The position numbers and the translations under genes were made by a program. DNA of 64,000 nucleotides, taken from the NCBI GenBank assembly GCA_021613535.1, contig CP075495.1, positions 12,090,001-12,154,000 of the forward strand. Direction: 5' to 3'. The notes beneath the pieces are model-generated. The model was given only the letters and a program-made list of their open reading frames with translations, was not told the origin of the DNA and did no database searches. This DNA is from Adineta vaga (lineage: Eukaryota; Rotifera). Shown here in pieces: positions 24,001 to 35,074 of the stretch (position 1 is its first letter; each line of letters begins with the position of its first letter).

Positions 24001-25132
24001 TAAATTTAATATATGTAAAAGTTGTTTCACACTAGTAAATGGTATTTGATGAATTGATAGAGCTGTTTGATCATGTGAAATATACCATTGATATGGTAAT
24101 ATAGATTTCGATTTACATAAGATAGTTGAAAGATAATTACATGTTTCGGATTTCGATGGAAAACAATTGATATTCGTTAAACGATTGATTTCTTGAACAT
24201 ATGATGAAAGAAATTTGAATGATGATTGATTCGAATCGAATTCCAAAGCAAAATGACCTGTAGCAAGAAGATTAGATTTCAGGGATGCATCAAAATGAAC
24301 TGTATTGGTTTTTTCATCAATATGAATATTGGATTTAATTGGTAGATAATATTGATTTGTACTCGAAACTAATATTATACGAACATGATTTGGTAATAGA
24401 GAATTGCTAGTAACTAAAATAATAAAAACAAATAAATACTATTGGTGATTAATTCAAATAATTTACATACATTGATCATCAAATTGAATTCTCATCGGTA
24501 ATCCTTCACACATTGGTTGAAAACCTTTGAGTAATTTTTCATACATTTCTGTTTTTGCTAAACGTTCAAGATCTTGTTGAAGTATTGTATAAGCTGTATG
24601 ACCAATTCGTTTATCATTATTCATTGTTGGTGCAATTAATGTAAATAAACTTGCATAACCATTTAAATGTTCACGAAATAATTTATATTGTTTTTCATTT
24701 AATGCTTTTAACATACGTGAACAGACAAACCGTTCCTTCATTAGATTGTTGATCGTTTGTAAATGCGATCGAAACTTTTTCAGGTAAATGTGTGGATGAA
24801 TCAAAAATAATTTCTAAATAAAATTGTTCCGAATGAAGATAAACTATTCCATTATCATCTCGATAGGTTCGTAGTTGACAATATTCAGCTGCTAAATCTA
24901 ATTGTTCATTGATTTGATTGATTGTTATTGTTGGTGATGAAGAATCGATATCATACATATGATGAAGAAGTTTATCATAACATGTACGAATAAGTTGTTG
25001 GCTTGGTTGACCATCTTGTTGTTGATTTGAAGCAAATGATAAACGTTGTAAATCATTCCATGCAGGTGGTTGTGAAAGATAGAGACGTTCCATAGATGCA
25101 TTACTCAACATAATTAAAGACGAGGTTGCCAT
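21050..25132 (-). CDS. MED1: Mediator complex subunit 1, with an apparent one-base frameshift in the first exon
   Basis: Minus-strand exons: 25132-24471, 24413-22977, 22896-22389, 22317-21854, 21779-21735, 21682-21294, 21226-21050 (stop TGA). The N-terminal 500 residues match the MED1 fold: YLHSEQFYLEIIFDSSTHLP, LNEKQYKLFREHLNGYASLF, YTILQQDLERLAK, NLLATGHFALEFD, LSIHQIPFTSVKQLLHIL. The remainder is a Ser/Gln/Pro-rich disordered tail with KKKRRR-type basic motifs, as in animal MED1. MED1 bridges activators, notably nuclear receptors, to the Mediator middle module; no clear LxxLL box was found. Exons total 3682 nt, one base too many: the frame reading TNDQQSNEGTVC must shift by one to continue as SRMLKALNEKQ near 24720-24735. 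Either a sequencing or assembly indel, a real lesion, a programmed shift, or a very short intron (see findings). About 1226 aa if corrected. Confidence 0.85.
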
Positions 25133-25341
25133 TGTAATTGATTTTTTGGTTATTCTTATCTCAAAAACAAATGCATAGAAAATAGAATCAATGTAAAAAC
25201 AAATCAGTATTAACTTAAATCAAATTTAATAGGAAAAAAATCTAGCTGTACATTTAATCGAAGAAAATAAATAACATTAAAAGAAAAAAGAAACATTTTG
25301 TTAGAATTACTGTCTTGTTTGGAAAGAATTAAGGTTTTTTT
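25133..25341. other. Short spacer between syntaxin and MED1 (same strand)
   Basis: About 209 nt separate the syntaxin stop codon from the MED1 start codon on the minus strand. It must contain the syntaxin 3' UTR and the MED1 leader or promoter. No obvious poly(A) signal on the minus strand. Confidence 0.6.
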
Positions 25342-26643
25342 TTATGTTTTTAATTTAATAAGAACAATAACGGTAACGAGAACTGCAATAACGAGAAAAA
25401 CTAATAGAAGACAACAGAGTTTTTTTCGATATTTTTTCTAAAATAACAAAACAACAACATAAATGAATTTGTTTTTCATAACAAAACAAAATTCGTTTCA
25501 TTTACTTGATGTCTTGCCGCACTCGTCAATTGAGTATTACCAGCAATGAGATGATCATTTGCTGCGATTATTGTTTGTTCAACTCCAGCAATGATTGGAG
25601 ATTGTTCAGAAACAATAGCACCAATATCACGCATAATATGATTGATTTCAATAATATCCGTCTGAAATAGAGAAATGATCGATGAAAGATTGAAATTATT
25701 CATTGACTTACTTGAACAATTTGTACTTGTTCTTCAATTGCAAATTGTTCTTCATTTTGTCGAACTAATAAATCATTATTCATTTGCATTTGTCGTCTAA
25801 AACAATTTCAAAATCAAATAACAAAAACATAGAATGTTCTTCATTTACTGTAATTGTAATCGTTGATTAACATCATCTTCATTTAAATTCTAAATCAAAC
25901 AAAACTATCAGTTTGTATTCAAGATTTTGTTTTTCTTATGTAATTACATCATTTCCAAAATCAATCAATGTATCACGATTAGGATTGGGCATTTGTTGAC
26001 GTTTTTTACTAACATCCTAAATTTCAATTCATATTCATATAGAAATAATAACAATTGAATTTCAATTACCGTTACAACTTCTTCATAATGTTTTAATGCA
26101 TTATTCATAGCAGTTTTGACTTTTGTTATCATGTCTAAATCATTCTTTAAGAAAAAAACAAATTATTTTCTTAATAGATTTTATATATATATATATATAT
26201 ATTTACTCTTGATAATTCTTTCTTTCTTTTTGTCATTTCATCTGCTAATTCTTTCAATATAGATTTAGTTTTCATCGCAAGACCATGTAAACGTTGTTCA
26301 TCTTCATCTCTAAATGAAACAAGAACAGTGAATGATTTGTTCCAATATGTATTCGACAATTTCTCATACAATCGTTTGCGAAGTTCGACTGTATCTGATG
26401 CAGTTCCAAGTACTCGTGCTTTCTCAGACAAGTTTTTTACTAGAAATTAAAAAGAAAATGAGAAAATCAAGTTTTATTATTGATTAATATTTTATTTCTA
26501 TACCTTGTGTTTCAATTGCTTGAGCATGTCTCGTCCATGTATCTACTAGTTCATTGAAATGTGTGTAAGCTATACGGAAGAGAAAAAAGATAAATTATTC
26601 ACAAAAAAAATGAATATTACTAACTTGCTTGATATGTCGCCAT
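25342..26643 (-). CDS. Syntaxin-7/12-type endosomal Q-SNARE
   Basis: Built from small minus-strand exons beginning at ATG 26643 (26643-26625) and ending with 25661-25506 and 25437-25342. N-terminal helices read THFNELVDTWTRHAQAIETQ and GTASDTVELRKRLDEDEQRL, comparable to the Habc region of syntaxin-7 (ELRQQL). The SNARE motif runs from RQNEEQFAIEEQVQIVQ through TDIIEINHIMRDIGAIVSEQ, with the zero-layer Gln in SEQ, to GNTQLTSAARHQ. It is followed by KKYRKKLCC and a hydrophobic C-terminal anchor (LLLVFLVIAVLVTVIVLI) ending KLKT. This is the layout of a tail-anchored Qa-SNARE that drives late-endosome and lysosome fusion; the KKLCC-type juxtamembrane segment also occurs in syntaxin 7/12. A 60-nt intron (26310-26369) has no stop and is a multiple of three, so it can be mistaken for coding sequence. 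The exact borders of the small exons between 25796 and 26150 are less certain. Confidence 0.85.
26180..26202. repeat. (TA)n run in a syntaxin intron
   Basis: An uninterrupted TA dinucleotide run directly next to the donor site of the syntaxin exon above 26205 (minus strand). Confidence 0.85.
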
Positions 26644-27817
26644 TGTTTTTGAAGTAAGTTAAAATTATAAAAGGGAAAGGAAAAATATAACATAAGTCTT
26701 GACCCTTTTCTTCTGTTCCTCCTTATTTTTTTTTCTTCTTCTGTCATAACATGAATCATATCGAACAAATAGGAGTGCTATCTGTAGAGGACGCTTGTTA
26801 TCACAATAGAATTCAATTGTTTAATTAAAATACAAGAATATATCAACATACTCCATTGATTATACATTATGAACCATGAAGTATAAATACAAGTGAAAGA
26901 TCTAGAATTGATTTTTTTTGAAAAGCAATTCCTCTTCTCGTCGCTCATCTTTGTCAGATGATTAGATACAATAAACAATCGTATCTATGTCAATCGTTTA
27001 TTTTAGTTTATGTCATCTTAGTATGGTTTTGAAACGTGACGGAATGTCAACAAAGAGTATTATTCATCTATGTTTTCAAGCTATTCAATATCTATTTTAA
27101 ATCTTGCAACTATATTCATATTGTAATTACTATAGGTAATGACTTTCTTTATTTGCTCTCTGATCGCAATTTGAACAAACGTTACTTGCATACGAATTAA
27201 AACATATAGAATATATGTGGAAAAAAAACAATCGTTATCTGTATGAAATATAAAAGTTCGAATTCCAAATCTGAATTTATTCATTCTATAATAGATAATA
27301 AAAGATTGGAAAAGTTCACTGAAGATAAGATAAGACCATACTTGTTTCAATTAGTCACATACATTCTTTCATATGCAATATGTCACTGTACTTATATATA
27401 CACTAAATTAGATCGGAATTAATACGAGAATTTATTTAAATAAGATTTAAGCGAATAACTTTCTTTTGGAATATCTATACAAAACATAATCAATCAATAT
27501 CACTGAAAAATAAATACTATTGATCTTTTCCTTAAAAACATACGTCTAATCTGATTAATCTATATGTCTGACTGTTTCAAAGATCTTTGTTTTCTTAGAT
27601 TGTACAATTGACATAAATTTGTAATTACTCTAATCATCGTGACTATGTTCAGAAAATTCATTAAGCCATCTACCGAAAATTATATAGATTTGGATTGGTT
27701 CACATTAGCAACGAATACTATATAAAATAACTCATTCGTTTTTGTCTGATGAAGATTAACTTAACTGAGTGAGTGATTCTTTTCTTAGACATCTTTTCAA
27801 TTGTTTCAAAAAAATAC
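26644..27817. other. Divergent intergenic region between syntaxin (-) and WDFY (+)
   Basis: About 1.2 kb AT-rich sequence, probable bidirectional promoter region. A TATATAAAA motif is at 27719-27727, about 90 nt before the WDFY start codon, and a 3' splice site (TTTCTTAG ending at 27788) lies 29 nt before it. No gene seen. Confidence 0.55.
27719..27727 (+). promoter_or_regulatory. Candidate TATA box of WDFY
   Basis: TATATAAAA about 90 nt upstream of ATG 27818. In such AT-rich sequence it may be chance, so it is only a candidate. Confidence 0.3.
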
Positions 27818-29971
27818 ATGGCAGCTGCAATTGACGAAGGTGTGGGTAAAGTTCGTCGACCTGAACTTTTACATAAAATTGATATTGAAGTTAGTATAAA
27901 TGACGCTATTTTACTCATATCAGAAGAAGGTATTATAACAGCACTAGATGATCGGTATGTTTAGAAAATTCAATGGATCGAAATTATACTTTGAATTGAA
28001 TCTTTTTTTTAGAACTCTACGCATTTGGTTACGAAGACAAACAGGCAAATATTGGCCTTCTGTATGTTATACATTAGAAAGTAAAAGACCGAACATGATC
28101 GAAAGAACAAGAAGAATATATCATATACTTGATTTTAGGTGCACCATCCGCACTTTTCTATGATGAATCATCACGACGACTTTTCTGTGGTTGTGATTCT
28201 GGTCTTCTTCACGTAAAAGATTTCCATTCGATGATCTTTTCTCTAACTGTATAAATTAATTTTCTAGGAATTTCTTGTTTCCGAAGATTTTAATAAAATC
28301 ACTTTACAATGTACTTATTTGGGTCATCAAACTCGTATTCATGCCGTATATTTTTCAGCACGAAATAATTTATTATTAAGTGTTTGTCGTGAAAAGAAAT
28401 TCAATTATTATTCAACAGATGCATCAATTGAGAATCATCAACATGCACTTGGAAGTTATACATTAACATCATGGGGTATGTCAATAACAATGGATGAAAT
28501 ATCACAACATTGCTTTGTTGGTGATTCAAATGGAACGATTCATTTTCTAAAGATCGATACTAATAATAAATGTAATTTGATCACAACATTAAAAGGACAT
28601 ACAGGTTCGGTCATATATTCTTGTTCTTATCTAAAATTTCAATTCTATCTTTCTTTGTTTAAAGGAAGTATTCAAAATCTTCTATGGGATGTTGATGCTG
28701 CATGGTTATTTTCGGGTAGTTTCGATACATCTGTGGTCGTATGGGATGTTGGCGCCCATCAAGGTCTTGCTGTAGAATTAAATGGTCATTCAGATCGTTT
28801 AGTTGGAATATCATATGATAATTTACGTAAACTTTTGATTACTTGTTCGGCTGATGGACATATTGGTGTATGGCCAATGAATGTGAAACGCAATGAAACA
28901 CCAAAATGGAACGAAAGTGACTTTTGTCAGATATGTCATTTACCATTCTTTTGGAATATACGAGCAATGTGGATACAAAAACAAATTGGATTACGACAGG
29001 TTTGTGTATTAGAAAACTAACTGTTCGTTATTTCTTCTCTTTTGTCGTTGCATGATTTTAGCATCATTGTCGAAAATGTGGTCGTGCTGTATGCGATAAA
29101 TGTTCACAAACACGTAAAGCTCTTCCATTATTGGGTTATGAAACTGTTCAACGTGTTTGTAATGATTGTGTGGGTACATTAAGAAATGATGAGTAAGTTG
29201 ATTCTCCTTGTTTTTATTGGTTTATAGAGAATGTTTGTTTTTTCTATCTAGAACGGTACCACTTGCGTCGTTTTATGATGCACGTCAAGGAACAATTAGA
29301 ATGGATTATAATCAAGGAAAAAAAGTTATGATGACGGTTGGAACCGATCGAACAATCAAAGTAAGTCTTTTTTTACCTACTATCGAAAATGTTCCAAGAA
29401 ACTTATTAGTATTCCAGTATTGTTCAGAGTAGATTGCATCAAGAGATGAATGTTAATTTCTCAGATTTATATATCTTGTTGCTTGTGTTAGTTGATCAAC
29501 TGTTACATTCGCATTTCGAATGTAAAAGTGTGCTTTGACATCTATAATAGCAAGGTTATCTGGAGGGCATGATCGTATACGCGTATGTAAAATGAATAGA
29601 ATGAGAATATGTTAGAACGATGAAAGATCGAGTATGTGCGAAGTTATACAAAAATTAGGTGCTGAATGTCCTTATAGAATGATGACATAATTACTGATAG
29701 TAATCGAAGAAGCACTGATCACAAGAGAAAAGAAAGTCAATAAGTCTATAATACAAAAGATAGGATTACGATGCATCGAAGGTGATAGATTCATGGTTCA
29801 AATTAACATCAATGTCATCAATATGTCTGTCACAAGAGATACAACTAAATCAATGAGTAATTCCACTAGGAATTAGAAGATGATGCTACTACCTTACTAG
29901 AAATATTATCATCCTTTCGAATGAAACAATTTTTCTTCTTTTAGATTTGGGATATGTCATCAGTGGTATGA
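27818..29971 (+). CDS. WDFY2: WD-repeat and FYVE-domain protein (WDFY1/WDFY2 type)
   Basis: Exons 27818-27954, 28013-28080, 28139-28212, 28268-28604, 28665-28999, 29062-29192, 29252-29360, 29945-29971; 1218 nt, 405 aa, about the length of human WDFY1/2. WD repeats form a beta-propeller (TLRIWLRRQTGKYWPSVCYT, GHTGSIQNLLWDVDAAWLFS, GSFDTSVVVWDV, ADGHIGVWPM). A FYVE zinc finger is inserted before the last blade: CQICHLPFFWNIRAMWIQKQ followed by GLRQHHCRKCGRAVCDKC and VCNDC, carrying the basic RQHHCRKC ligand motif for phosphatidylinositol 3-phosphate. The last blade ends VGTDRTIKIWDMSSVV. The family sits on early endosomes and scaffolds Akt or Toll-like signalling. The last intron (29361-29944, 584 nt) is about ten times the usual length here. 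WDFY1 and WDFY2 cannot be separated at this distance. Confidence 0.92.
29503..29525. repeat. Perfect 9-bp hairpin in the long last intron of WDFY
   Basis: TTACATTCG, a five-base loop, then CGAATGTAA. A second palindrome (GTTGATCAAC, 29491-29500) lies directly before it. Function unknown; could be part of a degraded mobile element or chance. Confidence 0.5.
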
Positions 29972-30442
29972 AGAATGAATGAAATTTTGTTTTGTACCTG
30001 CATTCCATTATTAATTTTAACATTCCAATGAATTGAATGAACATCATTTTTCATTTCTCTTTTCGCTTATAAATATATTTATTTTTGTGACTTCTCCTTT
30101 TTTTTCCTCTTTTAATTGATTTATTGTTGTATCGTTACGGATTTTTGTCTTCATCTTCTTGAAAATCGTTGTCTAGTAATCCTAACCAAGTCTATATTCG
30201 ATGTACATGCATTTAACAGAAAAAAAAGCAATATATTGATGATGAAATTTCTTCTTTTTTTGTAGATTATATTTTAATTTAGAATGAATTAATGGTCAAG
30301 CATCACATCACATCGATTCATCTAAACAAATCAATCATTCTAGTTCTGTGTCATGACTAACTTCAATGACATAACATTCAATGCAAACTATAGAATTATT
30401 TAGAAAAACTTTCTTCTTTTAGATAACATATATATTATTAAA
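29972..30442. other. Spacer between WDFY and beta-PIX
   Basis: 470 nt AT-rich sequence. A 3' splice site (TTTCTTCTTTTAG ending at 30422) lies 20 nt before the beta-PIX start codon, implying a leader intron or trans-splice acceptor. No gene seen. Confidence 0.55.
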
Positions 30443-33400
30443 ATGGATCAAATCAATCATTCAGGAAAAATCTTAGTTACAGCATTATATCCATTCAAAG
30501 CACAAAATACAGATGAAGTAAATAAAATAATCTGATGATTATCTTTTTGTCTATCAATAAATCTTGACCTTTAATCGAGAAGCTCTAGAGAAGAAATCTC
30601 CAGTGAATATATTTTCTTTACGTCATATCAGATAAAACAAACAGATAGAGACAATGTTTCTAATGGATTGATTTAATTATTCTATTGATCTAATATTTTC
30701 TTTTCTTGTGACTTTTGCCTTTTAGTTATCATTTGCAAAGAATGATAGTATTATTATAACACAAGCACCGACTGATGGAGGTTGGTGGGAAGGTACCTTA
30801 GATGGTAAAACTGGCTGGTTTCCATCCAATTATGTTGAACAAGTTATACAAAAATCAGGTATGTGAGAACAAAAATACAAGTGAATTTCTCGAACAATGC
30901 GCATATGTTGAAGGTTATCGTGTTTTTTTCTGGTATATTATCTGTCGATTTTGTCACTTTGATTACTCGTACAAATAAATACAACTAATATCGTTGATGT
31001 CTGTCATCAGACAAGCAGCAGGAGGATATGGTAAATGAGGAAGAGAAAGGAAGAAGAAGAAGAAGAAGAAGAAGAAGGAAAAAAGAAGGACAGCTACAAC
31101 TTCTGTTTCTCTTTCTTATTCTTTGATATATTCGACAGAACTCTTTCTCATCTTCTTCGTCAATTCTACTGATAGTTGTAGTACTACGATTGATGGTAGT
31201 TAATATTTAGTTGTTACTATTGAAAGTCGATCTCTTTTGCTTTTCTACTTCAATGCGATCAACAAGTTGTGTATCATGTCGAATATTTGGTTGCAAAACA
31301 CGTATGTAGAGAAAAAAAATCGATTTCTACGGATTTCTATTTGTTTAAAAGAAGATCAATGTCATCTTTGATCAATCTTTCAAGATAATCATATAAACAT
31401 ATCTTTTAGTCATTAAAAGATGATTTGTTGTTGTTGTTCTTCTTCTTCGTCTTCTCCTCACAATCTTAACGAACGATATAAACCTAGAATCTTTTCTATT
31501 TAGATTCTACACCATCAACGCAAAGTACATCGTCACAGCAATGTGCCGAAATGCGTGCTCATCGAGAAACGGTTAGTCGAAATTGAAGATAAGAAGAGAA
31601 TTTCAATTCATGTCAACACGCGACGTTTTTTTCTCCGAGAAAACAAATCTGCAATTCTTTCGAGAGTTAAATGAAACATTATTTGTTTAGTTGATCTATT
31701 AGTAAATTACATAATGTCAAAAAAGAGATGCAGAGAGAGAAAGATAGAAGTTTATCAAGTAAAGGTTGAAGTAGACATCAAAGTAATTATCAAGAAATAG
31801 ATATATCAATAAAGATCTGATCTTTGTGATGATAGCTAAAGAATCTATATGTACATCTCCAATAGAATGTTTTGACAATAAGATATTCAAAGAATTAAAA
31901 ACTTCTGATTCGAAAATGAAATTATCGAGTTGAGCAACTCTATTCTTATATAAGTGTTAATTATTATGATCATCAGTTAGTATTACACTTCGTTAGATAT
32001 ATCCATTGACCTTTCAATTGACATTTCAACAATTGATTAAAATCAATATGTGATCGTTCGTTCAGATTGTGAATAGATGTATCTTTGAAAATACTATCTT
32101 TTTTTTAAAATGTATATACATGTATTCTTAGATTCTCGAAGCATTACTCGAAGGTGAACAACGATATATAAATGAATTAGAAGATTTTATTCAAAAAACA
32201 ATACAACCATTATCTCATATACTTGCAACGTAAATGATTGTTCATCGATAATCAATTTCTACATATCTCTTGAATACTTCTAGATCGGGACAAGCACATC
32301 TTTATTTGGATGTTCATATACTTGATGAATTAATTAAATTTCATCGTCATCTATCACATGCTTTACGAGATACGTTAAAGTAAAAATAGGCTCGATATTA
32401 TTTGAAAGATACTTATTCTTTGTACGTATAAATTTCAGAACTCAACATCGTGTTGGTGGAATATTTCTTCAATTAGCACCAAGTTTAAAGTCTATTTTTG
32501 AACCATATTGTTATCAACATGCGAAAATACTTTTTCTATTCAATCATAATAAGTATATAGATACATTTGATGTTTATTTTGTCGGTTGTAAGTCGTTTGG
32601 TTTTTATTTAGAGATCGAATCTTAACTGCTTTAGCCAAAACAGATTCATCTATTGATGCAAATTATTTATACATACAATTAATCAAAAATCTTTCACTAC
32701 CATTGAATCGTTTAGATAAATATGCCAATTTACTTAAAGAATATTTACATAATCTCGAAGTAAAATTATTACTTTTTATGATAAAGTATTCGAAATCAAG
32801 GTTATATTTCTCTTTCTCTTTTCAAAGGAATTTCATATTGATCGAGGTGATGCACAACGAGCAGCGGAATATTATGCTGAATTGGCTGTAATTAGAACAA
32901 TTATTTTCTTATAGACAAATCTTAACATTTCGTTTTTTTCTCTCTTGTTCTTTTGTTTAGTGTCTCGGTGCAGAATGGCGTAAATGTAAAGAGTGGGAAC
33001 TTGATATTATTCATAGTACTATACATGGACTTGGTTCGGAAGTAAGATGAATTTCTTTATTAATCGATCATCTTTGAATAAATTTTTCCAGATTCCTATA
33101 ACATATTTTGACTTTTGGACACGTATAGACATTTAGATCGTAGTATGACTAATGAGAAAGGAAATAAATGGCTCGTTTAACATCTGATATGTATAGATTA
33201 AATGCTATTCGTCATGGTGAAATCCAAAGATAATGAGAAGAGAACAAGATGATGGATTAATAATGATGATTTAATTTCTTCTTCTTCTTCTTCTTCTTAG
33301 TCTTTAAGTTCATACGGTGATGCAATTTGTCTTAGTCCTGTTAATGTTCTATCGGAAAATCTCGGACAAATAGCATTGGAACGTATAGCAATTCTATATC

Positions 33401-34826
33401 CATCAACACTTTTCCTACTTTCAACAACACCATCAACTGTACAGCAAGAATATCAAATTGAGGTTTAACAAAAAAGAATGGAAACATGAAATTTAATTCT
33501 GAGGTTTTCATCTATTTTTTAGAATCGATTTCTATTGAATCAAATCACCATTAGTAAAATTGTTGATGATAATATCCTAGATAAACGTGCTCTGAAAATT
33601 AACGGTATGAAAATCTTACAAAAAAATATTTTTGATAACACATGAAATAATGCTATTATTAGCTCCTTCGAATCAATCAATGATTATTACATTTCCTAGT
33701 CCGGTGGAATATCATCAGTGGTGTGAAAAATTTTGTTCATTATTATCACCAAAATCACCTCAAACTCATCATAATTTTCTCAATGCACCTTATACACCAC
33801 AACAAGTTTCAAAAGTATTTAAAACGAGACGAATAAAAAAAGGCTATAGAGTCAAGTTTTTTTCTTTTTAGTCGGTATCATCGTTACCCAATACAGCAAT
33901 GAAACCATCACCATTAAGTATGGGTAATGTTTCTTCGAAGACACCAATTCAATCACCTGTACCAAAACATAATATACCACCTGTAGCATGGTCAAAAGGT
34001 TGTCTTCGACCACACTCACCATTACGACCGCGTCAACAAGGAGCACTTGCTAGCCATTCTTCGACAACTACATCTGCCACGAATTTAATGGGATCACCAA
34101 TACTATCAGGTGGAAGTGGTATTGGGATTAATGATGTATCTGGTACTCCGAATGAACCAGGATCAAATCGCACGTTGAGACGTTTCATGACAATGAAGAA
34201 ATCAAAAGCAAATGAGTTTCTCAAACGAGGTTCATATCATCTTTTGTTGTCAAAATTAAGATTAATTATTTATTCGTCTATTCTTCTTTTTTCTTTAGTT
34301 GAAACAAGTGAAGGTGATTCACTTTTACTATCTGTCATTGAAGCTTATTGTATTACAAATAATAATAATACTGGAACTGCCATTGCTGGTTTAAACACAT
34401 TGATTGCTAAAGCACGACATTCGATATCAACAGCTGGTATAAACTATATTCATTAGAGTAACACAATTTGATCCATGTTTTTTTCATAGGAATTTCTAAT
34501 ACTACTGGTGCTAATGTTGATCATCCATTACTACCGACTAGTGGACAACAAAATCTACATTCAGATCACTCAAACATTCCACTATTACCTACACAAACAA
34601 CAAATACAACAACAACTGATCTGTACTTGATATTATTCATTCTTTCTGTTAAAGAATTTTACGGTGTTTTGTTTTATTTAGGGAACGTCGTATGTTAATA
34701 GATATGATGAATGAACTTCGATTAGGATATAAATCTCTGCAACATGAACTCGAAGAAGAACGTCGTGCACGTCGCCAATTAGAAGGTCAGATACAACGAC
34801 TACTTACAACATCAACTGGAAAATAA
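30443..34826 (+). CDS. ARHGEF7: Beta-PIX-type Rho guanine nucleotide exchange factor (ARHGEF7 family)
   Basis: Sixteen exons: 30443-30517, 30726-30858, 31504-31571, 32132-32229, 32284-32379, 32439-32552, 32612-32759, 32828-32887, 32961-33041, 33301-33462, 33523-33604, 33663-33814, 33872-34229, 34299-34436, 34490-34622, 34682-34826; 2043 nt, 680 aa. Domains: N-terminal SH3 ([40 protein letters not shown]), which in PIX binds PAK; DH domain ([36 protein letters not shown]); PH domain (YPSTLFLLS ... [18 protein letters not shown]); a Pro-rich segment ([20 protein letters not shown]); the GIT-binding-like [10 protein letters not shown]; and a C-terminal coiled coil ([20 protein letters not shown]). 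The order and the SH3/VIEAYC pair identify PIX, a Rac/Cdc42 GEF acting with GIT and PAK at focal adhesions and synapses. No N-terminal calponin-homology domain is seen, so it is beta-PIX-like rather than alpha-PIX-like. Confidence 0.92.
31050..31077 (+). repeat. (AAG)n microsatellite in a beta-PIX intron
   Basis: A purine-only AAG repeat in the 645-nt intron between the SH3 exon and the exon at 31504. Confidence 0.85.
33277..33298 (+). repeat. (TTC)n run forming the polypyrimidine tract of a beta-PIX 3' splice site
   Basis: The TTC repeat runs directly into TTAG at 33297-33300, the acceptor of the exon starting at 33301. Length change here could alter splicing strength. Confidence 0.7.
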
Positions 34827-34940
34827 TTCAATCTCATTTCTATATTATTTCTTTTCATAAATCAGGTTATGTTACATATATACATATATATACTTTTGTA
34901 AATTAATCTCAGCTTTTGTCTTCCATTTCTATTTATAAAT

Positions 34941-34946
34941 AATAAA
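34941..34946 (+). terminator. AATAAA poly(A) signal after beta-PIX
   Basis: AATAAA about 115 nt past the stop codon and about 130 nt before the kinesin start codon. Confidence 0.5.
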
Positions 34947-35074
34947 TCCAAATCTTCAGCGCCAATTCTTTTTTATGTACACAACTATTTTTTTTGCTAT
35001 CTGAATTCTCATCCAACATTCTGAGTTCAATATAAGTTGTTGTTTTTTTTTGTGTTGAATTTGTAATATTAAAT

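Noticed and set aside
27255-27275. GTTCGAATTCC, like a tRNA B-box
   Set aside because: No A-box, acceptor stem or cloverleaf can be drawn around it.
32703-32891. 62-codon frame crossing a beta-PIX intron
   Set aside because: It is DH-domain coding sequence read through the intron at 32760-32827; the spliced reading fits the PIX family.
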